Shown: positions 1-9,957 of the stretch, in pieces
How positions within the stretch are numbered: the first letter of the stretch is position 1
Layout of the letters: every line of letters begins with the position of its first letter
Assembly (NCBI GenBank): GCA_963281255.1
Contig: OY725490.1
Location: forward strand, 620,001-684,000
Direction of reading: 5' to 3'
DNA length: 64,000 nucleotides
Source: Aphrocallistes beatrix
Taxonomy: Eukaryota; Porifera; Hexactinellida; Sceptrulophora; Aphrocallistidae
Made by a program: the position numbers and the translations under genes
Notes under the pieces: generated by a model
Told to the model about the DNA's origin: nothing
Databases searched by the model: none
Seen by the model: only the letters and a program-made list of their open reading frames with translations

Positions 1-39
1 AGACTCCTTTACGTGCAACCCCAAGGATTATACTTGACA

Positions 40-80
40 AGCGCAATTCGCTTGCTTGCGCTGCACGGCTTGCGGACGCT
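40..80. repeat. Degenerate copy of a GC-rich hairpin repeat
   Basis: This short GC-rich tract (core CGCTTGCTTGCGCTGC) recurs near 4524, 34020, 36480 and 60150, in both orientations. This copy is diverged and lacks the clean palindrome seen in the others. Confidence 0.5.
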
Positions 81-99
81 TGGGTTTACTCAATCTAGC

Positions 100-385
100 C
101 TATTTTGGAGATTTGTTTACTTTATGTAAATATTGTATACAAAAGTAAACAAATAATGATGTTGATTCAAAAATATGATATTCTAAATCTACACCCCTGA
201 AACCCCATGTCAAACTTTGGAAGCTAGCCTCCAGCCTATTTTTAGAATTTGTTTACTTTATGTAACTATTTTAAGCAAAGGTAAACAAGTTATCTATCAT
301 ATAGATCTGAAAATATGATTTTCGAAATTTACACCCCTAAAACCCCATGTCAGCCGTTGGAAGCTAGTCTCTAGCTTATTTTCGA
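100..385. repeat. Two tandem copies of a ~135 bp AT-rich unit
   Basis: A unit containing 'ACCCCATGTCA' followed by 'GGAAGCTAG' and 'TTTGTTTACTTTATGTAA' occurs twice in succession (about 100-235 and 236-385). A third diverged copy lies near 47890-48000, where it abuts other repeats. No coding potential is seen. The region from 386 to 716 holds nothing recognised and is probably intron of the V-ATPase B gene. Confidence 0.6.
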
Positions 386-716
386 AATTCGTCAAATCAT
401 TCCATTCCTGGAGATTTGTCCCAATTAACTGATGTCCCGATTAGCAGAGTTGAACGTATATTAAAATGATACAATATATTATAATTTAAACCCAATACCA
501 TACTTGTCAACTTGGGCCACCATAAAAGCGGAACGCTGCGTTCAATTTCGCGTGACATGGCGGAGGCTATACTGCATCCACGGGAAACTCATGAATATAT
601 TAGCGAGGAGGAACTGTAGCAGAGACATTGAATTTGCATCTTTACTTCACCCGAATTAGGTTTACCAAATTCCTTGGTACTCCTCTGCCATAATAGAGTG
701 TATTTTCCACTTCTAG

Positions 717-1725
717 GTCTCTGCTGCTCGCGAAGAGGTGCCAGGTAGGAGAGGGTACCCCGGGTACATGTACACAGATCTGGCGACTATCTACGAGCGG
801 GCTGGAAGGGTAGAGGGCAGGAATGGGTCTATCACTCAGATTCCCATTCTGACTATGCCTAATGATGACATCACGCATCCAATCCCAGATCTGACAGGTG
901 GGTGCAGACAGTATTTGTGCTTTCTAGCTTTCTCCAGCCGTAGAGAGGCAATACTTAGGAACAAATGGGTGTATTGTCCTATATTCTATGTACAAATTCT
1001 CCTAAGGACCAAGGCTATTTTGTACATAATGAATAGATATTGACCACAGTCAAAATATCCGTTCGTGTCATATGTAGTTACTTATTACCGTGCTCGCATT
1101 ATTAGTATCGACCGGAGTGATTTACTGTATTATCTTCTATAGGTTAAAATATCTTTGAATTATCTGTGCACGTATTAACGAGGTTCTACTGTAGCCAGTA
1201 TATTGCTGAACATTCTTCATTGAAGGTTTAGAGCTATAAATAGAACTTAGTTATTATTAGAAGACTGTATTGTCAGGTTACATCACAGAAGGACAGATCT
1301 ACGTAGACAGACAGCTGCACAACAGACAGATCTATCCTCCAATCAACGTGCTGCCTTCTCTCTCCCGTCTCATGAAGTCCGCTATCGGAGAGGGAATGAC
1401 TCGCAGGGACCACTCCGATGTGTCCAACCAACTCTACGCCAACTACGCCATCGGAAAAGATGTCCAAGCCATGAAGGCTGTGGTGGGAGAAGAGGCACTC
1501 ACGAATGAAGACAAACTCTACATCGAATTTCTACAGAAGTTTGAGAAGAACTTCATCTCTCAAGGAATCTATGAGAAGAGAAGTGTGTTTGAGTCACTAG
1601 ATATTGGTTGGAGTCTCCTTCGACTCTTTCCTCAGGAAATGTTGAAACGAATCCCCAAATCGACTCTCTCTGAGTTCTACCCTCGGGACAACCCGGTAGC
1701 AGAGGAGAAAGTAGAAGTCAGTTGA
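717..1725 (+). CDS. ATP6V1B: V-type proton ATPase subunit B, last two exons (5' part not in window)
   Basis: Two exons, 717-897 and 1277-1725, join across a 379-bp GT-AG intron and complete a split glycine codon. The first codes for a stretch containing [19 protein letters not shown] and [20 protein letters not shown]. The second begins [20 protein letters not shown] and runs through [20 protein letters not shown] to EFYPRDN and a TGA stop. This is the highly conserved C-terminal third of the non-catalytic B subunit of the V1 sector, which pairs with subunit A in the ATP-hydrolysing head that acidifies endomembrane compartments. The acceptor at 715-716 implies upstream exons. None is visible in 1-716, so they either lie outside the window or are missing. 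This is the only copy in the window without a disruption, whereas other exon shards are scattered through the array. Function depends on whether the 5' exons exist. Confidence 0.9.
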
Positions 1726-1929
1726 TTGGCTGGGATCAGCTGACACTGAGTAGGCTCATAGACTTGATATACATATCTTAGTTCATTCTAGACACATGTT
1801 TATGTGCTATTCAGATATTGTTCGGATATTCTTGATATTATTTGTGCTTATTGTTACCTGTCGTTACACATTGTTGTTAATACTGTCCTATCATTACAGA
1901 TATTCTATGCTAGTACTGATTCAATGTTG

Positions 1930-2530
1930 AAAATGAGTCGCTGGAATAAGACCTAAAACATGCGGAGTAGGAATAAGACCTAAAATATTTTTGAAGTAAG
2001 AATAAGATCTAAAAGGTGTGAAGTTGGAATCAGATCTAAAAACTGCTAAGTAGGATCAGAACCTACAATGCCACACAGTTCCCCCTTACCAATAAAAATG
2101 CCACTTTCAAACTCAATTGAACACTATTTCAAACCTAAAGTGCTCACTTTCTATCTCTTTCCAATTCTTATTCCTACTTCACACATTTTAGGTCTTATTC
2201 TTATTTAGCACGTTTTGGGTCTTATTCCTATTTCGAATTTATTTTAGGTCTTATTCCTACCCTGAATGGTGTAAGGGGAATCAGAATACAGCATAAAGTT
2301 AAGTAGGATTAAGACCTGAAATTGGAAGGGGAGAGAAAGTGAGCATTTTAGTTTGAAATAGTGTTCAATTGAGTATGAAAGTGGCATATTTATTTTCGTA
2401 AGAGGGATACTGTGTGGCATTTTAGGTCTATGTCATACTTGTGCCATGCTTTGTCATTCCTATTTAGTACGTTTTAGGTCTTATTCCTACTTCAACTTTA
2501 GGACTTATCCCATTCTGCATGAAAATCACT
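1930..2530. repeat. Hairpin-forming element with interspersed TTTTAGGTCTTATTCC repeats
   Basis: A large inverted repeat has arms at about 2067-2170 and 2311-2425. Both contain sequence reading 'GAAATAGTGTTCAATTGAGT' in one orientation or its complement. It is flanked by repeats of about 22 bp (AATAAGACCTAAAA on the left, TTTTAGGTCTTATTCC on the right), so the whole block is roughly palindromic. The same short repeat family reappears at 7200-7340, 7725-7860 and 9557-9720. It is most likely a non-autonomous element. No ORF is seen. Confidence 0.6.
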
Positions 2531-2690
2531 CAGTTTGCTATCAAACACATCCGTTTAAGGATAATATTAAAATGATTTATCCGATTTTCACAACTTGTTT
2601 CGGAAAATAGTCAGCGCTATTTGCAATGTATCGTTCCTCAGTATCTCTTTACAATCCTGAGTATTATGCTATTAAACGATATCACTATAC

Positions 2691-2830
2691 AGTGATACAA
2701 AATGTGTCGCTATACAAAGTCAGAATTCTAATATTAAACAGGATGAGACTATTGTTAGTAACATAATCCTTGTAATTTCTGGTGTATTGTTCCAGTATAA
2801 AATAACTTGAGTAGACTCCTGTTCATTCAC
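2691..2830 (+). promoter_or_regulatory. Core promoter of NHL gene 1
   Basis: TATAAAATAA is at 2796-2805, 71 bp before the ATG. It is preceded by a block with CCTTGTAATTTCTGGTG that is shared with the other NHL copies, and by an imperfect palindrome around 2691-2711. A conserved CATTCACAATACT about 30 bp beyond the TATA box is the probable start-site region. Confidence 0.65.
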
Positions 2831-2866
2831 AATACTATCTTATTAGAGTCTTCAAAGTTAAGTAGA

Positions 2867-3736
2867 ATGGCAATTGCATTTCCCGATCAACAGCCTCTGG
2901 ACCACTTAACAGCTGTTGCGAAGAGAGGAAAAGCTCCTGGTGAACTCGACTGTCCTAGTGGTGTCGCTATAGACCCAGCCACTAACCACATATATGTTGC
3001 TGAGGGAAAGATATACCCTACTATTTTCGCTAGAGTGTCTACATTTTCAGAGTCTGGTGAGTACTTAAAGAGCTACACTCACGAGAGCATGAAATCATTA
3101 TGGGGTATTGCCATCCACGGGAACAACCTGTATGTAACGGACTGTGAGGCACACGCTGTGTTCCACTTGAAAATAGAGGCTGACTTACGTCTGGTGAGTA
3201 GAGTAGGGAGCAGAGGGTCTGGTATCGGACAGTTTGATGGTCCTCACCAACTCTCCATCTCTACTAATGGAGATGTGTACATCGCTGATAGAAACAATCA
3301 CAGAATCCAAATATTAGATTGTTCTCTACATCCATTAAGCAAAGTAGCACATCCATCCATGTACAGACCTTGTGACGTAAAATTAACGACAAAAGAGATG
3401 TACGTACTTTGTTCAGATGATTCTCCTTGCGTTCATGTATTTAATCATGGCGGACAGAAGATGCGCTCTCTAATCACACGTGGTGAAGGAATGCAGGTAT
3501 CTAGACCATTCTTCTTCTGTCTCGGCACCGAAAAGACTTTAATTCTCAGCGATTCGGGTTCTCACCAGATCAAAATATTTTCAAATGAAGGAGCTCTCCT
3601 CCACACGATCGAGGAACATGGACGCCAAGTAGGAATGTTTTATTTTCCTTTTGGATTAGCTCTGACTTCGAATCTAAAATTAGTTACTGTGTCCTGGAAT
3701 GCAAAATATGGACTTCAAATATTTTCTTCTTTTTAA
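2867..3736 (+). CDS. NHL-repeat protein, stand-alone six-bladed propeller (array copy 1)
   Basis: A 289-residue, intronless protein made of six NHL-type repeats, roughly residues 28-60, 75-105, 122-155, 168-198, 210-240 and 255-289. The pattern 'GVAIDPATNHIYVAEG ... RVSTFSESGEY' is typical of blade 1, and IADRNNHRIQIL of blade 3. NHL propellers bind protein or RNA through their open faces. No RING, B-box, signal peptide or membrane segment is present, so a soluble intracellular adaptor role is likely but unproven. The ATG at 2867 is preferred over the upstream in-frame TTG codon because that codon lies between the TATA box and the presumed start site. Its closest relative is copy 4, which shares the long blade-1 loop. 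Confidence 0.85.
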   Translation: MAIAFPDQQPLDHLTAVAKRGKAPGELDCPSGVAIDPATNHIYVAEGKIYPTIFARVSTFSESGEYLKSYTHESMKSLWGIAIHGNNLYVTDCEAHAVFHLKIEADLRLVSRVGSRGSGIGQFDGPHQLSISTNGDVYIADRNNHRIQILDCSLHPLSKVAHPSMYRPCDVKLTTKEMYVLCSDDSPCVHVFNHGGQKMRSLITRGEGMQVSRPFFFCLGTEKTLILSDSGSHQIKIFSNEGALLHTIEEHGRQVGMFYFPFGLALTSNLKLVTVSWNAKYGLQIFSSF

Positions 3737-4195
3737 GTGTTGTTTCTGTCACTATTTGTTTGTTTCGCTTTAATCCTTGTTCTCAGCTATTTGCCTAAAC
3801 CTAATTTACCATTACTACTGCTTTAATATGGAACTAAGGCCACTTACTTCTATCACCATCAATGAGAGTGTAGCACTACTATTGTTTTCACTGACATATC
3901 GTCGTATCACCTTATTTACTTTCGTTAAGTCAAGCCATCAACCGAAAACAATCAATTTTGTTTGAAGAATGAAAAACCTCGCTTATTCAAATTAAAGAGG
4001 TTAATTTGATATCATTGTTTCTGAAGTTTTTAAGCCCTATTTACTTCTAAACTTATTATATTCCAACGCATACATTCCTTAATACATTCCTTAATACATT
4101 CCTTATCAACAGATACGTCACTATCTTCAGGTTGAACCTGATTAGATGCTACTGAATCACAGAGATAATCTGTGTGACATATGTTATTAAGGATA
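3737..4195 (+). repeat. Duplicated NHL 3' flank with truncated V-ATPase B leader
   Basis: Sequence downstream of the stop matches the 3' flanks of most other NHL copies (GTGTTGTTTNTGTCA, then GCCATTACT, then ACTAAGGTCAC). It ends with a V-ATPase B upstream block (ATCTTCAGGTTGAACCTGAT to ATCTGTGTGACATATG), which breaks off near 4190 before the coding relic. The rest of the gap to the element at 5558 is AT-rich with no recognised gene. Confidence 0.6.
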
Positions 4196-4517
4196 ATATT
4201 AAAATAATATATTTTATAGAAATATTTAATACATGATACTCATCATGAGAATGTACTGTTCCAAAAAAAAATTAATTTAAATACGTTAAAAGACATTCAC
4301 CAAATTTTAAAGAGGAAATGCTGAATCACTTTAATTTGACAATTTTGAAGTATTTCATTAATGTCCAAACTCTACTCTATACACTGTTGAAGTTATAGCA
4401 CATTACATGTTGGATAGGAGTAGTACCTTTTGTGATATATCCGTATAGTGAGAATTTAAAAAAATCCTGTTTAGTTATTTACTTCCATATTCCATATACC
4501 GTAGTATGATAATATAT

Positions 4518-4730
4518 ACAAGCGCGCTTCGCTTGCTTGCGCTGCGCGGCTTGCGGACACTGCGTGTCCGCAGATTTACCCAGTGGGCGCTTGCGGATAT
4601 TAGAGAAAGAATACGTCGCTTTCTTGTTTTAAACTTAGTACGCTGAATTGTCATTTGTCTACGTTGATGAAATCAGAACTGTAGCAGAAAATGTTTCGTG
4701 ATAAATATAATTTACTTCGTATTAAGTCAA
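4518..4730 (+). repeat. GC-rich hairpin repeat copy
   Basis: It starts with ATATACAAGCGCGCTTCGC and contains a perfect hairpin GCGGACACTGCGTGTCCGC at about 4553-4571. Sequence to about 4730 matches, in reverse complement, the stretch at 59985-60190, so this is a dispersed element rather than local low complexity. Its class is not clear. Confidence 0.55.
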
Positions 4731-5094
4731 CTAATCTGAATGTAAGCTCAATTTGAATACACAAAGTTCACATTGCTAAAGATTATTATACTTGAATAAT
4801 CAATTCCAGTCCATGTCGTTAAAAGTTATTTTATGATCGAATTGATTGATCGTAGCATATAACACACTTTAATTATTGTTAACAATCAAATTAAAGACTC
4901 AAAATAGCAGTATTCAATCATTTATATGAAATAGAATCGTGTGAATGGCATTATAAAAGGCTGATAATTGATTGGTTCACATAAACCAATGAATTTCAAT
5001 CACAATTAGTTCTTTTGATTGTATGCATAAGTCACTACTATTTTGTTCCAATGTATTTGCATTATAAAATAATCGAATTTGATTGGTCAGCACA

Positions 5095-5290
5095 TTTTGT
5101 CACCTATCTCGGCGAGGTGTGAACATTTCGCTTAGATCTTCGAACTTAATCCTAGATTCATCATTTGACACCTACATGCCAATTTTCGTATCTCTACGAC
5201 TTGCCAATTCTTCAATCAATTCGGACAAACAAACAAACAAACAAACAAACAAAATAAAAAAAAATCCTGGAGTTTTAATATATAAGACAT
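5095..5290. repeat. Dispersed repeat ending in an (AAAC)n tract
   Basis: Sequence from 'TTAGATCTTCGAACTTAATC' to 'CAATTCTTCAATCAATTCGG' matches 35755-35905 closely. Here it is followed by a run of AAAC units at about 5226-5250. The open frame across it is not supported by any protein similarity. Confidence 0.55.
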
Positions 5291-5557
5291 TCGTTTATTA
5301 TGAACTAACTCTCTGGTCCCAATTCAACAGGTTCCATAGGATTTGTATTAGGTCGAGTTCGCTTAATATGAAGTCTCTCTATTATGAACAGACTTTTTGG
5401 TCCCCAAGGTGTTCATAATAAGCGACCCTGACTGTATTTTAATAATAAATATTTTCAATACTTTGTAGTTTTTTTTTCAAACACAATATATATTGATCCT
5501 CACAATACTGATCCGCAATATTGCTATGTAATACACGATATCAGTGTATAGTGACAC

Positions 5558-5748
5558 CAGGGTTCCATCCAGCTTTCCAAAGTCATACGCCTAAATGGGC
5601 GCCACCATTTTTCTACGCGCCTAGACTCTGCATTTATAAATATGTTTTATGCCGCGCGCCTAGTCCCAAAAAATCATACGGCTAATTATGATCCATGGGA
5701 TCAAATATGCGCCTCTAGGCGCGCCCAGTACGCCTGGATGAAAGCCTG
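5558..5748. mobile_element. hAT-type MITE with 8-bp target duplication
   Basis: The 191-bp element has terminal inverted repeats CAGGGTTCCATCCAGC and its complement GCCTGGATGAAAGCCTG. It is flanked by AGTGACAC at 5550-5557 and 5749-5756. It has inserted beside the palindromic motif upstream of NHL copy 2. A short internally deleted relative lies at 10945-10996. Confidence 0.85.
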
Positions 5749-5926
5749 AGTGACACATTGTGTCACTATACAGAGACAAAATTCTAATATTTGAAGAAAT
5801 ATGATTATTCATTGTAACTATACGTAACTTGATCCCTAATACTGTGCACTGTTCCAATATAAAATAACGTCCCACTAGACTCTGTTCATTCACAATCTTA
5901 TTAGCAATATTCAGAAATTGAGTAGA
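5749..5926 (+). promoter_or_regulatory. Promoter region of NHL copy 2
   Basis: The palindrome AGTGACACATTGTGTCACT lies at 5749-5767. TATAAAATAA lies at 5858-5867, 69 bp before the ATG. The 5' leader carries the shared TTCATTCACAAT motif. Confidence 0.65.
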
Positions 5927-6790
5927 ATGGCTGAAACATTTCCCACCCCACAGCCCTTGAGCCATTTAACAGCTGTTGCGAGGGGAGGTAGAGCTCCTGG
6001 CGAACTCTGGTATCCTAATGGTGTCGCCATTGACCGAGCAACTAACCACATATTTATCGCTGAGGGAGATGGTATTGATTTCGGGAGAGTTTCTATATTT
6101 TCAGAGTCCGGCGAATATGTCTACAGCTTCACTCACAAGGACATGAAATCATTATACGGTATCGCCATACATGGAAACAGCGTGTACGTAACGGACGATG
6201 AGTTACACGCTGTGTTCCACTTGAAGATGGAGGTTTACCTCCGTCTGGTGGATAGACTAGGAAGCAGAGGGTCTGGTATTGGACAGTTTTATTTTCCCCG
6301 TCAACTCTCTATCTCTACTAACGGAGATCTTTACATAGCTGATAAATACAACAACAGAATCCAAATCCTAGATAGCTCCCTACAGCCGATTAGAGAAATC
6401 ACTCATCCATCCATGCACCTACCTTATGACGTAAAATTAACGACAGAAGAGATATACATACTTTGTCCAGAGGATTCTCCTTGCGTGCATGTATTCAATC
6501 ATACCGGACATAAGATACGCTCTCTGATCACATGTGGTAAAGGAGTGCAGGTGAGTAGGCCTTCCTACTTCTGTCTCGACACCAAATCAAATTTAATTAT
6601 CAGCGATTGTTTGGCTGACCAGATAAAAATATTCTCAAATGAAGGAGATCTCCTACGCACGGTAGGGGAACGTGGACAAGAATTAGGAATGTTTGATTAT
6701 CCTTATGGCCTAGATTTGATTTCAGATCTGAAATTAGTTACTGTGTCTTTGAATGATAACTACAGACTTCAGATATTTTCTTTTTTTTAA
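5927..6790 (+). CDS. NHL-repeat protein (array copy 2)
   Basis: A 287-residue six-blade NHL protein in one exon, starting MAETFPTPQPLSHL. Its blade-1 loop is short (GDGIDFGRVS) compared with copies 1 and 4. Blade 5 reads LIISDCLADQIKIF and the final blade begins ELGMFDYPYGLDL. The last third and the 3' flank are nearly identical to copy 3 at the nucleotide level, while the first half is clearly different from copy 3. As in the other copies, the in-frame TTG three codons upstream is ignored in favour of the ATG in the conserved AGTAGAATGG context. Confidence 0.85.
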   Translation: MAETFPTPQPLSHLTAVARGGRAPGELWYPNGVAIDRATNHIFIAEGDGIDFGRVSIFSESGEYVYSFTHKDMKSLYGIAIHGNSVYVTDDELHAVFHLKMEVYLRLVDRLGSRGSGIGQFYFPRQLSISTNGDLYIADKYNNRIQILDSSLQPIREITHPSMHLPYDVKLTTEEIYILCPEDSPCVHVFNHTGHKIRSLITCGKGVQVSRPSYFCLDTKSNLIISDCLADQIKIFSNEGDLLRTVGERGQELGMFDYPYGLDLISDLKLVTVSLNDNYRLQIFSFF

Positions 6791-6870
6791 ATGAATGTTT
6801 TTTTCTGTATTTTTCTTTCTATTTCGTTTGAATTAAGCTTTGACCTCTATCTATATGTATTTGTTCTTAA

Positions 6871-7185
6871 CAGGGCTGGGGTTGATTATTTTGCTTTCCT
6901 CCAGTGCAGTTAACTGATGTCAATACTCATTAGTATAAATATGGATTTGTTGACTAATATTTAACCAGATATTGAAAAATTTACAATTTTCAGTGGTCTC
7001 AAAATATATTTAATTTGGTTAGTAAAATAGAAATAATATTGTAATATTCATTGATCTCCATCGAAAAACAATGAAATTAGCCTAAATATTTATAAAATAT
7101 AACAGATCGGCTAACCGATTCAAGATTTTCTTAGCCCGTTAACCGCTATTGACGGCGGTTAACCTGTTAACTGAACCTAGCCTTG
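6871..7185. mobile_element. hAT-type MITE (CAGGGCTGG ends), downstream of NHL copy 2
   Basis: It starts CAGGGCTGGGGTTGATT and ends CTGAACCTAGCCTTG, giving short inverted ends. The flanking duplication is imperfect (GTTCTTAA and TTCTTTCT). The same element lies at 9026-9327 in the paralogous position behind copy 3, and in the opposite orientation at 55405-55766. Confidence 0.7.
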
Positions 7186-7340
7186 TTCTTTCTCTCTCCC
7201 TCCAATTTTTGGTCTTATTCCTACTTCAGACGTTTTCACTCTTATTCCTATATCGATTTTAGCTCATTTCCCCTCTTTCTTAATTTCTTTAGGTCGAATT
7301 CCTACTTTGATTTAGGTCATTTTCCTAATCAGTTTTAGAT
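7186..7340. repeat. TTTTAGGTCTTATTCC-type short repeats
   Basis: Imperfect units of about 20-25 bp built on TTTTAGGTC(TT)ATTCCTAC. The same units continue at 7725-7860 and reappear at 9557-9720 behind copy 3, matching the block at 1930-2530. Confidence 0.6.
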
Positions 7341-7403
7341 CCAATTCGATTGGTTTATCAATATTTGCACTTTCATGCAACCAAATTTTCCAAATATTTA
7401 ATG

Positions 7404-7570
7404 CATTCGACTCCGCTTAATATGGTCACATCGGTCAGAGGACATTTTGCCCCGATTATGCGGATAAACCTATTAACCGAAAATATTTCGTATTAGCTTC
7501 TATGTGTGAGAGCTATTCCCGTCCTGCCAAAAGTGGCCCGATTGAACAGTGACCCTATTATGCGGATTTC
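7404..7570. mobile_element. Degraded pogo/Tigger-like MITE
   Basis: It matches the intact element at 48058-48237 in reverse complement, for example TCAGAGGACATTTTGCCCCG and TTAGCTTCTATGTGTGAGAG. Its termini are decayed, so no TA duplication can be read. Confidence 0.6.
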
Positions 7571-8010
7571 TGTTGAAACCAAAAATGTTGTTTTATTTGA
7601 TTATTTTGACACCTGTTTAGCGCATAATGGGCAGAAGTAAGAAAAAAATTCTTGAAGATGGGAGATCCAAAGGGAAAGAATCCTTTTGCAACGTTTTAGT
7701 ATAGTTTTAATATATAAGATTCCTATATCGATTTTAGGTCATTTTCCAACTTTCTTAATTTCTTTAGGTCGAATTCCCACTTTGATTTAGGTCATTTTCC
7801 TACATCAGTTTTAGATCAAATTCCGATTAGATTTTAGATCAAATTCCGCGTTCCCCAATATAGCTTTACAATCCTGAGTATTATGCTATTAAACGATATC
7901 ACTATACAGTAACACAAATTGTGCCACTGTACAGTCAGAATTATAATATTAAACTGGATGAGACTATTGATAGTAACATAATCCTTGTAATATCTAATGT
8001 ATTGTTCCAG

Positions 8011-8081
8011 TATAAAATAACTTTATGAGACTCCTATTCATACATAATACTATATTATTAGAGTCTTCAAAGTTAAGTAGA
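8011..8081 (+). promoter_or_regulatory. Core promoter and leader of NHL copy 3
   Basis: TATAAAATAA is at 8011-8020, 71 bp before the ATG at 8082. The ATG at 8025 is only a few bases past the TATA box and so probably lies upstream of the transcription start. Confidence 0.65.
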
Positions 8082-8942
8082 ATGGCAATTGCATTTCCCG
8101 ATCAACAGCCTCTGGACCACTTAACAGCTGTTGCGAAGAGAGGTAAAGCTCCTGGTGAACTCTACTGTCCTAGTGGTCTCGCTATAGACCTAGTCACTAA
8201 CCAAATATATGTCGCTGAAGGAAGTGTAAATTTCGCGAGAGTGTCCATATTTTCAGAGTCTGGTGAGTACTTAAAGAGCTACACTCACGAGCACATGAAA
8301 TCATTATGGGGTATTGCCATCCACGGGAACAACTTATATGTAACAGATTGTGAGGCCGACGCTGTGTTCCACTTGAAAATAGAGGCTGATTTACGTCTGG
8401 TGGCTAGGCTAGGGAGCAGAGGTTCTGGTCTGGGACAGTTTGATTCACCGCAACAACTCTCCATCTCTACGAGTGGAGATGTGTACATTGCTGATAGAAA
8501 CAACTACAGGATCCAAATACTAGATTGTTCTCTACAGCCGATAAGAAAAATAGCTCTTCCATCCATAGACATGCCTTGTGACATAAAATTAACGACAGAT
8601 GAGATATACGTACTTTGTTTGGATTCTCTTTTTTGTGTGCTTGTATTCGATCATGCCGGACATAAGATACGCTCTCTGATCACATGTGGTGAAGGAATGG
8701 AGGTAGGTAAGCCTTCCTACTTCTGTCTAGACACCAAATCAAATATATTTATCAGCGATTGTTTGGCTGACCAGATAAAAATATTCTCAAATGAAGGAGA
8801 TCTCCTACGCACGGTAGGGGAACGTGGACAAGAATTAGGAATGTTTGATTATCCTTATGGTCTAGATTTGATTTCAGATCTGAAATTAGTTACTGTGTCT
8901 TTGAATGATAACTACAGACTTCAAATATTTTCTTTTTTATAA
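8082..8942 (+). CDS. NHL-repeat protein (array copy 3, apparent chimera)
   Basis: A 286-residue single-exon NHL propeller. Residues up to about 190 and the promoter follow copies 1 and 4 (MAIAFPDQQPLDHL, then YTHEHMKSLWGIAIHGNN). From roughly 8640 on, the DNA is almost identical to copy 2 (ADQIKIFSNEGDLLRTVGER and the last blade). This pattern is what a gene conversion or unequal crossover between a copy-1/4-type and a copy-2-type gene would leave. A longer reading starting at 8025 adds a hydrophobic MRLLFIHN tail, but that codon is too close to the TATA box to be in the mRNA. Confidence 0.85.
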   Translation: MAIAFPDQQPLDHLTAVAKRGKAPGELYCPSGLAIDLVTNQIYVAEGSVNFARVSIFSESGEYLKSYTHEHMKSLWGIAIHGNNLYVTDCEADAVFHLKIEADLRLVARLGSRGSGLGQFDSPQQLSISTSGDVYIADRNNYRIQILDCSLQPIRKIALPSIDMPCDIKLTTDEIYVLCLDSLFCVLVFDHAGHKIRSLITCGEGMEVGKPSYFCLDTKSNIFISDCLADQIKIFSNEGDLLRTVGERGQELGMFDYPYGLDLISDLKLVTVSLNDNYRLQIFSFL

Positions 8943-9025
8943 ATGAATGTTTTTTTTCTGTATTTTTCTTTCTATTCAGTTTGTAATAACCTTTGACCCC
9001 TCTACCTATATGTATTTGTTCTTAA

Positions 9026-9327
9026 CAGGGCTGGGTTTGGTTAACCGATGTGAATATTAATTAGTGTAAATATGGATTTGTCGACTAATATTTAACCTGA
9101 AATTGAAAAATTTGCAATCTTGAGTAGTCTCAAAATAGACTACATATTTGGTTAGTAAAATAGAAATAATATTATAATATCAAAAAAGTAATATTCATGG
9201 ATATCCATCGAAAAACAATGAAATGAGCATAAATATTTATAAAATAAAGCAGATCGGCTAACCGACTCAAGATTTTCTTAGCCGTTAACCGCTATTGACG
9301 GCGGTTAGCCGGTTAACTGAACCTAGC
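9026..9327. mobile_element. hAT-type MITE, copy behind NHL copy 3
   Basis: It is a paralogue of 6871-7185, shared because the downstream halves of copies 2 and 3 were duplicated together. Its right end runs directly into a long hexanucleotide microsatellite. Confidence 0.65.
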
Positions 9328-9556
9328 TTTCTCTTTCTCTTTCTCTTTCTCTTTCTCTTTCTCTTTCTCTTTCTCTTTCTCTTTCTCTTTCTCTTTCTCT
9401 TTCTCTTTCTCTTTCTCTTTCTCTTTCTCTTTCTCTTTCTCTTTCTCTTTCTCTTTCTCTTTCTCTTTCTCTTTCTCTTTCTCTTTCTCTTTCTCTTTCT
9501 CTTTCTCTTTCTCTTTCTCTTTCTCTTTCTCTTTCTCTTTCTCTTTCTCTCCCCAA
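9328..9556. repeat. (CTTTCT)n hexanucleotide microsatellite, ~220 bp
   Basis: An essentially perfect array of about 37 CTTTCT units. At the paralogous site (about 7187-7202) only a short CTTTCTCTCTCC tract exists, so this array expanded after the duplication. The translations on both strands (Leu-Phe or Arg-Glu runs) are artefacts. Confidence 0.95.
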
Positions 9557-9886
9557 TTTTAGGCCTTATTCCTACTTCAGACGTTTTAGCTCTTAGTCCT
9601 ATATCGATTTTAGGTCATTTTCCCTCTTTCTTAATTTCTTTAGGTCGAATTCCTACTTTGATTTAGGTCATTTTCCTACATCAGTTTTAGATCAAATTCC
9701 GATTAGATTTTAGATCAAATTCCGTGTTCCCCAATATATCTTTACAATCCTGAGTATTATGCTATTAAACGATATCACTATATAATGACAAATTGTGCCA
9801 CTGTACAGAGTCAGAATTCTAATATTAAACAGGATGAGACTATTGTTAGTAACATAATCCTTGTAATTTCTGGTGTATTGTTCTAA

Positions 9887-9957
9887 TATAAAATAACTTT
9901 ATGAGACTCCTATTCATTCACAATACTATCTTATTAGAGTCTTCAAAGTTAAGTAGA
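9887..9957 (+). promoter_or_regulatory. Core promoter and leader of NHL copy 4
   Basis: TATAAAATAA is at 9887-9896, 71 bp before the ATG at 9958. The usual upstream block with CCTTGTAATTTCTGGTG precedes it. Confidence 0.65.

Noticed and set aside
5083-5418. 111-codon open frame
   Set aside because: It runs through a dispersed repeat and an (AAAC)n tract with no similarity or coding composition.
8025-8081. N-terminal extension MRLLFIHNTILLESS of NHL copies 3 and 4 (and a TTG-started version in copy 1) as a signal peptide
   Set aside because: The codons lie 5-15 bp after the TATA box and so upstream of the likely start site. Other copies lack the ATG, and the ATG in the AGTAGAATGG context is universal.
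8285-8503. Minus-strand open frames opposite NHL genes (also at 10335, 18891, 21878, 47036, 51914 and 58264)
   Set aside because: They recur at the same relative place in every paralogue and are shadows of blade 2-3 coding sequence.
9295-9666. Long Leu-Phe (+) and Arg-Glu (-) open frames
   Set aside because: They are translations of a perfect CTTTCT microsatellite.
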